Part shown: piece after piece, positions 1-4,318 of the stretch
Layout of the letters: the number at the start of each line of letters is the position of its first letter
How positions within the stretch are numbered: the first letter of the stretch is position 1
Assembly (NCBI GenBank): GCA_903858915.1
Contig: CAIOKL010000116.1
Coordinates: 1 to 5,199 of the forward strand
DNA from: an uncultured Alphaproteobacteria bacterium
GTDB taxonomy: Bacteria > Pseudomonadota > Alphaproteobacteria > Rickettsiales > UBA1997
Direction: 5' to 3'
DNA: 5,199 nucleotides
Notes under the pieces: generated by a model
What the model was told of the DNA's origin: nothing
What the model saw: only the letters and a program-made list of their open reading frames with translations
Database searches by the model: none
Program-made: the position numbers and the translations under genes

Positions 1-209
1 GAACGACACAATTTATTTTATGGATCTTTGTAATGTTCTTTACGTTATTTTATTTTCTGGTTGACGGGAAATCGTTGGTGGCGCGATTGATGCACCTTAG
101 CCCTCTGCCGGAGCGACAAGAAAGAGCACTCATTCACAGTTTCGAGTCGATGGGACGTGCTATCCTCAAGGGAATATTTAGAATAAAAAAGTTAAAAGTT
201 ACATGTTAA
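1..209 (+). pseudogene. AI-2E family (PerM-like) transporter, internal fragment truncated by an IS end
   Basis: The frame starting at base 3 is open from the window edge to the TAA at 207-209. About 57 residues up to base 173 resemble the AI-2E/PerM transporter family (multi-pass membrane exporters or transporters). They show a hydrophobic helix (FILWIFVMFFTLFYFLV), the DGK turn, then the family-like LSPLPERQE stretch and an amphipathic segment ending GRAILKG. In intact members this is followed by more transmembrane helices, expected to start with a Thr and run for well over 100 residues. Here the frame instead enters the IS remnant, adds 11 unrelated residues (IFRIKKLKVTC) and stops. The N-terminal part lies outside the window, and I do not see the missing C-terminal part anywhere inside it. 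By hand count bases 61-172 are 61/112 G+C, far above the neighbours (22-32% in 60-base samples of other genes), so a foreign origin is possible. The family call is by pattern recognition. Confidence 0.72.
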
Positions 210-230
210 TAAAATTTGTAGGGGTGTAAG
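172..230 (+). mobile_element. Remnant right end of the same IS4-family element
   Basis: Bases 172-230 match 2236-2294, the end of the intact IS in this window, with one visible difference (A at 213 against C at 2277). The copy holds the last transposase codons (GAATATTTAGAATAA), the AT-rich subterminal region and the terminal repeat ending GGGGTGTAAG. Everything else of this IS copy is missing, and its left side joins directly to the AI-2E coding sequence. The seven bases before the join (TCCTCAA, 163-169) also occur at the matching offset in the intact IS (2227-2233). The breakpoint therefore lies in a short stretch of imperfect homology, consistent with a deletion that removed most of the IS and the rest of the transporter gene. 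Confidence 0.8.
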
Positions 231-357
231 CCCTTGCGGGAGAGTCGCTTAAGCCAACATGTTGGCGATGCGGAGAGGGGGATCAGAATCGAAAGCAAAG
301 AAGCAATTAAAAAAAATAAAGCAAAAAAAATTCCAAAAAAACGATTTCTTGATTTTT
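231..357 (+). repeat. Palindromic repeat family 1, copy 1 (left end cut by an IS end)
   Basis: This is the first of five copies. It starts inside the first hairpin (CCCTTGCGGGAGAG) because the IS remnant replaces the CTCTCC arm. Next comes a second hairpin with the perfect palindrome GCCAACATGTTGGC (253-266), set between TCGCTTAA and GATGCGG. A G-rich box (GGAGAGGGGGAT) and an A-rich tail ending CGATTTCTTGATTTT follow. It is a direct repeat of 463-589 with few differences. It contains no believable gene: the open frame from 259 is made of repeat sequence. Confidence 0.8.
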
Positions 358-370
358 TATTTATTACAAA

Positions 371-408
371 AAATTAGTCCATCGAATCCCCTCTCCCCAC
401 TTGTGGGG
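371..408 (-). repeat. Palindromic repeat family 2, partial copy interrupted by an IS-end-like sequence
   Basis: ATTAGTCCATCGAATCCCCT and the following TCCCC match 2444-2472 almost exactly. The hairpin CCCCAC-TT-GTGGGG (395-408) is the tip of the family 2 stem. The expected outer right arm (AGAGGG...) is missing. At 409 the sequence switches to CTTACACCCCTACA, which is the terminal repeat of the IS in this window. The upstream A/T-rich bases 357-380 also correspond to 2425-2448, so the repeat is longer than the hairpin alone. Confidence 0.65.
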
Positions 409-589
409 CTTACACCCCTACATTTAGCTAAATCTCGCAACGCTTTCGGTCTTATCACTCTCCCCTTGCGGGAGAGTCGCTTAAGCCAACTTGTTGGCGA
501 TGCGGAGAGGGGGATTAGAATCGAAGCGACGAAGCAATTTGAAAAAAACTAAAACAAAAAAAATTCCAAAAAAACGATTTCTTGATTTT
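409..589 (+). repeat. Palindromic repeat family 1, copy 2 (most complete)
   Basis: The copy starts with CTTACACCCCTACA, identical to the first 14 bases of the IS terminal repeat. A block with CGCAACGCTTTCGG follows, which recurs inverted at 2694-2748. Hairpin 1 is ACTCTCCC (457-464), loop CTTGC, GGGAGAGT (470-477). Hairpin 2 is GCCAAC (485-490), loop TT, GTTGGC (493-498). Then come the GGAGAGGGGGAT box and the A-rich tail ending CGATTTCTTGATTTT (575-589). Hairpin 1 is intact here, so this copy shows the uninterrupted form of the sites that IS ends occupy at 230/231 and 1086/1087. Confidence 0.8.
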
Positions 590-618
590 GTTTTTTAAAT
601 TGCTTCATCGCTTTTCTC

Positions 619-639
619 AATCAAAATTTCATTTTGATT
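619..639. repeat. Short perfect hairpin
   Basis: AATCAAAAT (619-627), loop TTC, ATTTTGATT (631-639) form a 9-bp perfect stem. Just downstream GGGATT and AATCCC (659-664 and 681-686) could pair across a 16-base loop. No gene is visible between 590 and 690. The stretch looks like further repeat-derived, foldable DNA, but I see no second copy of it in the window. Confidence 0.45.
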
Positions 640-687
640 TCGAAGACGACTCGCTCCAGGGATTGCTTCGCTTACGCTCATAATCCC

Positions 688-734
688 GTTATTTGCTAAA
701 ATAGCCGTTTAGGCTATTTTTTAACGCAAATAAC
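688..734 (+). terminator. Terminator-like long hairpin with T tract
   Basis: The core stem is AAAATAGCC (698-706), loop GTTTA, GGCTATTTT (712-720), followed on the + strand by two more T. It sits inside an outer perfect 9-bp pairing, GTTATTTGC (688-696) with GCAAATAAC (726-734). The core plus T run resembles a Rho-independent terminator. However, no intact gene ends just upstream, so it may be a leftover terminator or simply another palindromic repeat. It overlaps the start of the next repeat at 729. Confidence 0.45.
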
Positions 735-805
735 CCCTCACCCTAACCCTCTCCCCGCCTGCGGGGAGAGGGGATTGTGGCGACGATTTTTTTCAAAAAG
801 TAAAT
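729..805 (+). repeat. Palindromic repeat family 2, copy 1 (left arm of a long inverted pair)
   Basis: Bases 729-772 run from AATAACCCCTCACCCTAACC to the hairpin CCCTCTCCCCGC / GCGGGGAGAGGG. They are the reverse complement of 858-901 at 42 of 44 positions. The sequence beyond (GGATT, then GGCGACGATTTTTTTCAAAA and AGTAAATTA) recurs at 2308-2342. Sequences of this CCCTCACCC / CCCTCTCCCC type are, from general knowledge, common intergenic palindromic repeats in many bacterial drafts. No function is implied. Confidence 0.8.
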
Positions 806-846
806 TATAAAACTCTCTTCAGTATTTCGTTCTGGAATAAAAAAAA

Positions 847-901
847 CCGATCTAACTCCCTCTCCCCGCAAGCGGGGAGAGGGCTAGGGTGAGGGGTTAT
901 T
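847..901 (-). repeat. Palindromic repeat family 2, copy 2 (right arm of the inverted pair)
   Basis: CCCTCTCCCCGC-AA-GCGGGGAGAGGG forms a strong hairpin (858-883). CTAGGGTGAGGGGTTATT follows. Together with 729-772 it forms a 44-bp inverted repeat with an 85-bp spacer. The preceding CGATCTAA (848-855) is also found at 2407-2414 ahead of another CCCTCT, so the spacer is itself part of a larger repeated unit. Confidence 0.8.
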
Positions 902-936
902 TTTTTTATAAATTTATAAATTTGTGGATTAAATTT

Positions 937-1086
937 AAAATCAAGAAATCGTCTTTTTTATAAAATTTATTTTTTGGAAGTTTTTATTTTGGTTCTAGAT
1001 TGTTCATTATCTAAGCTTTTCTGACCCCCCACGGCTCCCAAATCGCAACTACCGTTGCGATTTTATCGCCTGCTCTCCCTCAAGGG
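937..1086 (-). repeat. Palindromic repeat family 1, copy 3 (inverted, cut by the intact IS)
   Basis: Read on the minus strand this copy has the same order as copies 1 and 2: the CCCTTGAGGGAGAG part of hairpin 1, then hairpin 2, the G-rich box GGAGCCGTGGGGGGTCAG, and an A-rich tail ending CGATTTCTTGATTTT. Hairpin 2 (1040-1063 on +) is AAATCGCAAC, loop TACC, GTTGCGATTT, a perfect 10-bp stem. The IS left end at 1087 replaces the other arm of hairpin 1, at the same base where the IS remnant interrupts copy 1. Confidence 0.78.
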
Positions 1087-1118
1087 CTTACACCCCTACA
1101 ATATTTATTTACAAATAA
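1087..1118 (+). repeat. Left terminal inverted repeat of the IS
   Basis: The repeat starts CTTACACCCCTACAA. It pairs with the reverse complement of 2263-2294 at 26 of 32 positions, and the first 15 bases match without error. Outside base 1087 the match stops. Confidence 0.75.
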
Positions 1119-1171
1119 GATATCCAAATTATAAAGCAATTATAATTCTTTTAGCTCTTATTTATAAATAA
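1105..1171. promoter_or_regulatory. Nested palindrome in the IS leader, ahead of the transposase
   Basis: TTATTTACAAATAAGA (1105-1120) pairs with TCTTATTTATAAATAA (1156-1171) with a single G-T or A-C type mismatch. Inside it AATTATAA (1127-1134) pairs with TTATAATT (1140-1147) around AGCAA. The structure ends 14 bases before the transposase ATG. A perfect TATAAT lies at 1141-1146, within the inner arm, but no convincing -35 is spaced from it. It could be a fold limiting read-in transcription, an operator or a transposase-binding region. A-T-rich sequence makes chance palindromes more likely. Confidence 0.4.
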
Positions 1172-1185
1172 ATTATTCAACAATT

Positions 1186-2250
1186 ATGCAACAAATTCTT
1201 CAGCGTTATTATTCTAAAATGGGTAAAGATTTCGTAAATGCTTTTAGTGAGATAATCCCAGCGATTATGTCTTGTGGTAATAGTAGTGGAGGCTTAATTG
1301 CCAATCAAATGTCTAAGATAAATAACAAAAGCTTCAAGACTAACGATATGAGGCTTCATCGTTTTTTAAAATCAAGTAATTTTCAAATAGATGAGAAATT
1401 CTGGAGAATGCACATCAATCTTCTTTTTGATATTTTACAAGAAAATAATCTTATTAATCAAAATGTCCCAATTGATGTTTTAGTAGATTGCACAACTAGT
1501 TGTGACAATTTCTTGATTATGACGGCAAGCATCATTATCAATAGCAAAGCTGTTTGTTTATATTTTACTTCAAGAGTCTATCCGAGAAGAAAAAATAGAG
1601 TGGATTATAAAATTATGGAAAGGGCTTTTATCAACGGTTTGAGACAAGTTTTGTCAAAAAAATTTCAATATCGAATAGTCGCTGATCGAGGTTTTGGCAA
1701 TCGCAGATTTTTTAATTTATGTCAAGATAATAATTTTGAATTTGTAGTTAGAATAAATAGCAATTTACGAGTAAAAGATTTAGAAAATAATCAAAAAAAT
1801 CTACAAGAATTTAATAAAACAAATATTAATAATCTCGAATTATATGTTAATGCTTGGGATCAAAATATTATTATCGAAACCTGTACTAGCAATAATTCAA
1901 CATGGTTTTTAGTTAAGAGTTCTGCAGAATTAAATGGTAAAGAAATTTACGAAAAAAGATTTAAAATTGAAAAATTATTTCAAGATAGTAAATCATCAGG
2001 CTTTAATATCGAAGCAAATAAAATCAAGAAATATGACCGATTCAAGAGGCTGTTATATTGTTGCCACCTATCTCATTTATTTTTAACATTACTTGGCAAT
2101 TATATCGACAATAAAAAGAATAATATTTTAAAAAAAAACTTTTACCAAAACTTCGAAAATATTTCAGCCTTTTTACCATTGGCCTTAGAGCAATGTCCAA
2201 TTTCTACTCTCAATCTATGGACAGACTCCTCAAACGAATATTTAGAATAA
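1186..2250 (+). CDS. IS4-family DDE transposase
   Basis: This 354-residue protein catalyses cut-and-paste movement of the surrounding IS, acting on its terminal repeats. The DDE catalytic residues can be placed by motif. The first Asp is D101 in VDCTTS and the second D167 in VADRGFGNRRFF. The catalytic Glu is E262 in YEKRFKIEKLFQDSKSSGF, a perfect IS4-family Y-(2)-R-(3)-E-(6)-K signature (Y255, R258, E262, K269). An N-terminal helical region (about 1-95) probably binds DNA. The frame is intact and of normal length for small IS4 members. The ATG at 1186 is chosen because it gives full length; no clear Shine-Dalgarno precedes it, and M12 is an alternative start. GC is very low (13/60 in bases 1801-1860). 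The last codons (ATATTTAGAATAA) recur at 173-185 in the remnant copy. Catalytic competence is likely but unproven. Confidence 0.93.
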   Translation: MQQILQRYYSKMGKDFVNAFSEIIPAIMSCGNSSGGLIANQMSKINNKSFKTNDMRLHRFLKSSNFQIDEKFWRMHINLLFDILQENNLINQNVPIDVLVDCTTSCDNFLIMTASIIINSKAVCLYFTSRVYPRRKNRVDYKIMERAFINGLRQVLSKKFQYRIVADRGFGNRRFFNLCQDNNFEFVVRINSNLRVKDLENNQKNLQEFNKTNINNLELYVNAWDQNIIIETCTSNNSTWFLVKSSAELNGKEIYEKRFKIEKLFQDSKSSGFNIEANKIKKYDRFKRLLYCCHLSHLFLTLLGNYIDNKKNNILKKNFYQNFENISAFLPLALEQCPISTLNLWTDSSNEYLE

Positions 2251-2262
2251 AAAAGTTAAAAG

Positions 2263-2294
2263 TTACATGTTAATAACATTTGTAGGGGTGTAAG
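2263..2294 (-). repeat. Right terminal inverted repeat of the IS
   Basis: The repeat ends TTTGTAGGGGTGTAAG and is the partner of 1087-1118. The inner part includes the small palindrome ATGTTA-A-TAACAT (2267-2279), which is broken by one base change in the remnant copy at 199-230. Confidence 0.75.
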
Positions 2295-2350
2295 GCAAGC
2301 GGGGAGGGGGGATTACGGCGAGGATTTTTTTCAAAAAGTAAATTAAAAAA
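2295..2350 (+). repeat. Palindromic repeat family 2, half copy to the right of the IS
   Basis: GCAAGCGGGGAGGGGGGATT, then GGCGAGGATTTTTTTCAAAA and AGTAAATT, repeat 761-804 with few changes. The left half of the hairpin (CCCTCTCCCC) is absent because the IS right end stops at 2294. Further on CGATCTAA-GCCCTCT (2407-2421) matches 848-863, then diverges into the A/T-rich lead of the next copy. No gene is visible in 2295-2450. Confidence 0.7.
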
Positions 2351-2449
2351 CCTCTCAAATAATTAAAAAATTTCTACAATTTTTTCATTTTTAAATAATA
2401 AATAATCGATCTAATGCCCTCTTTAAATTTTTTATTTATCATAAAAATT

Positions 2450-2511
2450 AATCCATCGAATCCCCTCTCCCCGCAACCGGGGAGAGGGCTAGGGTGAGGG
2501 GTGATTTTTCT
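2450..2511 (-). repeat. Palindromic repeat family 2, copy 3
   Basis: The hairpin CCCTCTCCCCG (2463-2473), loop CAAC, CGGGGAGAGGG (2478-2488) is followed by CTAGGGTGAGGGGTGATTTT. The preceding CCATCGAAT plus A/T-rich lead match 357-390. It is the same arrangement as 858-901, again followed about 40 bases later by a family 1 copy in inverted orientation. The two families therefore travel as one composite unit. Confidence 0.78.
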
Positions 2512-2545
2512 TTAAAAAATTGAAATATTTTTTATTTTCAAAGTG

Positions 2546-2748
2546 AAATCAAGAAATCGCCATTTTTAGAATTTTTTTTGTTTAAGTTTTTGAGATAATA
2601 TTAAGCTCGTTGTCGTTGTAAGTTGTCTGACCCCTCACGGCTCCAAGGATTTAACTACCGTTAAATCCTTCTCGCCCGCTCTCCCTCAAGGGGAGAGCTA
2701 TAGCGCCGAAAGCGTTGAGAGTGTTTTCGTAAAATGAAGGTTTGTAAG
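2546..2748 (-). repeat. Palindromic repeat family 1, copy 4 (complete, inverted)
   Basis: On the minus strand it starts CTTACAAACCTTCATTTT, a changed form of the CTTACACCCC end. The CAACGCTTTCGGCG block follows. Hairpin 1 is GCTCTCCC (2678-2685 on +), loop TCAAG, GGGAGAGC (2691-2698). Hairpin 2 is AAGGATTTAAC (2645-2655), loop TACC, GTTAAATCCTT (2660-2670), a perfect 11-bp stem. Next come the box GGAGCCGTGAGGGGTCAG and a tail ending CGATTTCTTGATTT. Its hairpin 2 stem shares only the AAC/GTT tip and loop with copy 3, yet both pair perfectly. Confidence 0.8.
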
Positions 2749-2772
2749 ATTTAAACCCCATACTATATTATA

Positions 2773-2898
2773 TTAAAAAAAATAACCTGGTACCTTTTCT
2801 TTCTCGGGAGTGATTAACATTATATGGCTTGAAGCTTTTATGAATATTGAATTTAACCAAGTATGAAAAATATTTTTATCCGCATTTTTATCCGCAAA
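2773..2898 (-). other. Open frame continuing past the stop of the 303-aa gene
   Basis: Directly after the TAA at 2899-2901, the same minus-strand frame stays open for 41 codons to a TAA at 2773-2775. It begins FADKNADKN and ends ITPEKEKVPGYFF. A 12-bp tandem duplication in it keeps the frame (ADKN twice). In DNA this AT-rich, where TAA is common, 41 open codons after a stop are notable. The stretch may be the lost C-terminus of a formerly ~345-residue protein, or chance. I recognise no domain in it. Confidence 0.35.
2872..2895. repeat. Perfect 12-bp tandem duplication
   Basis: ATTTTTATCCGC occurs twice head to tail (2872-2883 and 2884-2895), three bases beyond the stop of the minus-strand gene. 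The probable cause is replication slippage. Confidence 0.85.
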
Positions 2899-3810
2899 TT
2901 ATTCTTTGTTTAGGTCCAAAAAGCTAGATATCCAAAGATGAGAAATATTAAAAGAACAATCTTCGAAAAGGCAGATACTCCCTCCTTTTACGATTTTTTC
3001 AATATATTTTTCTTTTTCAGAGTCGTTATATTTTTCTGGGAAAATTATCCTAAATTTTATAGCTGAATTTCGATTTGATAATTTGTTATGTTCAAGCGCT
3101 TTGACTAGGTTATTGTAATCTTCTTCAGTAATATGGAGGTGCATTTCTACAATAACTTTCTCATCTTCATTTATTGATGCCTCTTCAATACTTGAAGCCT
3201 CTGATTTAACATACATTGACCCAAGAATTCTGTTTTTAGCATCATCTTTGTTTTCCTTTATAATTATAATATTAACTTTCGTTCTTACTATACTATACTC
3301 CCTTACTATAAACCAGCTATACTCCCAGTTTAGGTAGCGTATTACTATATTGCCATTGAGATATATTTCTGGATTTTGAAAGTCTCCAGAAAATGAATTA
3401 CTAAATGATTCAGCAAAGAAATTAAATTCTGCTTTATATTGATTGTAATAAGGATTAAATTTTAATAATATACTCCCTTCCTTTTCTTGGGTAAGTGGTC
3501 TTTCAGCCTTACCAAGAATGGCTCTTATCAGTTGCTGATATTCATTATTGCCCACCTTCCTTTTAGCAATAAAACTCGAAGTTTTTATGAAAACAATCCT
3601 TATAATTGTAACAAGAAGAGCAATAAGGGAGATTGTAAAAAATGACCAATTATCATCAATCGCAGAAATTATCAGAAAAAATATGAGGATTGTGGAGATG
3701 AATTTCCAATTCCAGATTTGCACTTTCCTGAAGACATCTTTTTTTGAATAGAATATCGATAGAGAAATAAGAGTTGCGCCAATTATTATTGAACTTCCGG
3801 TTGTTATCAT
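2899..3810 (-). CDS. Hypothetical protein with three N-terminal membrane segments and a soluble C-terminal domain
   Basis: I do not recognise this 303-residue protein. Three hydrophobic segments are visible at about residues 5-21, 37-51 and 57-75. The positive-inside rule (KK and RK between the first two, DD between the last two, KRK after the third) puts the rest in the cytoplasm. Residues ~80-303 look soluble, with alternating hydrophobic stretches suggesting beta-strands (for example IEMHLHIT-like and WEYSWFIV segments) and acidic or lysine-rich loops. No catalytic motif, signal peptide or nucleotide-binding motif is evident. The ATG at 3808-3810 is chosen because it opens the first membrane segment; the Shine-Dalgarno is weak (GAGCG about 6 bases upstream). 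A good promoter lies about 40 bases upstream. It stands alone between repeat DNA and the tRNA block. The frame reopens after its stop, so the C-terminus may be shortened. Confidence 0.75.
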   Translation of the reverse strand: MITTGSSIIIGATLISLSIFYSKKDVFRKVQIWNWKFISTILIFFLIISAIDDNWSFFTISLIALLVTIIRIVFIKTSSFIAKRKVGNNEYQQLIRAILGKAERPLTQEKEGSILLKFNPYYNQYKAEFNFFAESFSNSFSGDFQNPEIYLNGNIVIRYLNWEYSWFIVREYSIVRTKVNIIIIKENKDDAKNRILGSMYVKSEASSIEEASINEDEKVIVEMHLHITEEDYNNLVKALEHNKLSNRNSAIKFRIIFPEKYNDSEKEKYIEKIVKGGSICLFEDCSFNISHLWISSFLDLNKE

Positions 3811-3851
3811 TACACGCTCATTTAATTAATTTGTTAAGAACTGCCAATAAC

Positions 3852-3881
3852 ATTATACTGACTTCGAAATTAAACTCTAAA
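3852..3881 (-). promoter_or_regulatory. Sigma-70-type promoter of the 303-aa gene
   Basis: On the minus strand TTTAGA (3876-3881, 4 of 6 to TTGACA) is followed after 18 bases by a perfect TATAAT (3852-3857). The start codon is 42 bases downstream of the -10, a reasonable leader length. It does not overlap any other gene. Confidence 0.6.
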
Positions 3882-3915
3882 ATCGATATTATGAAATTTC
3901 TGTGGAAGTTTTTTA

Positions 3916-3932
3916 GCTCCTTGGGAGGGATT
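3916..3932 (-). repeat. 17-bp duplicate of the tRNA-Asn 3' end (possible att core or tRNA remnant)
   Basis: GCTCCTTGGGAGGGATT is identical to 4089-4105, which is the 3' end of tRNA-Asn: part of the T arm, acceptor strand, discriminator and part of CCA. Weaker similarity continues into the T loop (GCTCGA-GTA-ATCCC against GTTCGA-ATCCC). Such a direct duplicate beyond a tRNA 3' end is the usual trace of tRNA-targeted integration. It could equally be a decayed second tRNA copy. The copies are 173 bp apart, far too close for an element that carries an integrase. Confidence 0.6.
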
Positions 3933-4091
3933 ACTCGAGCGAAGCTCGAGTTGCAAGTCGCCTATTTTTCTAAGCCAATAAATTGGCAAGAAAAATGAAC
4001 GGCTTATTGTCGAACCCATCTGGGGTTCTCTTTCCTTCGCAATAAGCCATCTATAAAAGACGAAACTTTGTTTCATCTTTTAAAGATGGCT
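3933..4091. other. Block of four consecutive hairpins downstream of tRNA-Asn
   Basis: H1 (3933-3951) is ACTCGAGC, loop GAA, GCTCGAGT. H2 (3964-3996) is ATTTTTCT with AGAAAAAT, enclosing GCCAAT with ATTGGC. H3 (4001-4048) is GGCTTATTG with CAATAAGCC, enclosing GAACCC with GGGTTC. H4 (4045-4091) is AGCCATCT with AGATGGCT, enclosing AAAAGA with TCTTTT and GAAA with TTTC. H3 and H4 share AGCC at 4045-4048, so not all their pairs can form at once. The H4 arm covers the tRNA CCA end. Almost the whole gap between the tRNA and its duplicated 3' end is paired, with no room for a gene. It could be a structured RNA trailing the tRNA, a small non-coding mobile unit, or stacked palindromic repeats. Confidence 0.6.
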
Positions 4092-4161
4092 CCTTGGGAG
4101 GGATTCGAACCCCCGACCAAGTGATTAACAGTCACTTGCTCTACCACTGAGCTACCAAGGA
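4087..4161 (-). tRNA. tRNA-Asn (anticodon GTT), CCA encoded
   Basis: Read on the minus strand it forms a full cloverleaf of 72 bases plus encoded CCA. The acceptor is TCCTTGG / CCAAGGA, the D arm GCTC / GAGC with loop AGTGGTA, and the anticodon arm AGTGA / TCACT with loop CTGTTAA, giving anticodon GTT. The T arm is GGGGG / CCCTC with loop TTCGAAT (one G-T pair), and the discriminator is G. The TCCT start and AGGAGCCA end are typical of bacterial tRNA-Asn. A weak promoter may lie upstream: TTGATT, 17 bases, then TATTCT (about 4183-4211, minus). The 3' end is duplicated at 3916-3932. Confidence 0.96.
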
Positions 4162-4318
4162 ATATTTTTAAGCTTGACAACAGAATAAAGTTTTCAAATT
4201 CTAAAATCAAGAGGCGATTAAATATTTTTTTCAATTTGTATTGCTACCCCCGATAGCCTGCACCATAACAGATTTTAAAATACACGCAATGCTTACCTAC
4301 TCTAGCTATCTCTAATGT

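Larger units (their letters stand above)
1087..2294 (+). mobile_element. Apparently complete IS4-family insertion sequence (1208 bp)
   Basis: The element is bounded by inverted repeats 1087-1118 and 2263-2294, which match at 26 of 32 positions; the outer 15 (CTTACACCCCTACAA) are identical. It holds one intact transposase ORF. Its length and single-ORF layout fit the IS4 family. The flanks are repeat DNA: the left one is hairpin 1 of repeat family 1, the right one is the hairpin of family 2. I see no exact target duplication. The flanking CTCAAGGG (left) and GCAAGCGGG (right) are similar but not identical, so either the duplication has decayed or recombination has swapped one flank. A partial second copy (172-230) shows that this IS has been active more than once here. 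Confidence 0.8.

Noticed and set aside
259..552. 97-codon open frame on the plus strand
   Set aside because: It runs straight through two copies of a palindromic repeat and part of a third family. Its composition is that of translated repeat and poly-A DNA, with no ribosome site or recognisable domain.
231..589. CRISPR-like direct repeats
   Set aside because: The repeat units are over 100 bp, only two are in direct order, and there are no regular spacers or cas genes.
731..750. Telomere-like CCCTAACCC motif
   Set aside because: It occurs once per family 2 repeat, not in tandem; it is simply part of that repeat.
1141..1146. Perfect TATAAT as the transposase promoter
   Set aside because: No acceptable -35 lies 16-18 bases upstream, and the hexamer is part of an A/T palindrome, so it is not listed as a promoter.
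172..2294. Composite transposon bounded by the two IS right ends
   Set aside because: The left copy is only the last ~59 bp of the IS, and both right ends point the same way. The DNA between carries repeats only, so no cargo or mobile unit is supported.
3548..3751. 67-codon plus-strand frame
   Set aside because: It lies wholly inside the minus-strand 303-residue gene, opposite its membrane segments; a shadow frame.
3774..4076. Two open frames (74 codons plus, 68 codons minus) across the promoter and hairpin block
   Set aside because: They cross the promoter, the duplicated tRNA end and the hairpins. The minus one reads RSSNPSQGA from tRNA 3' sequence, a familiar artefact.
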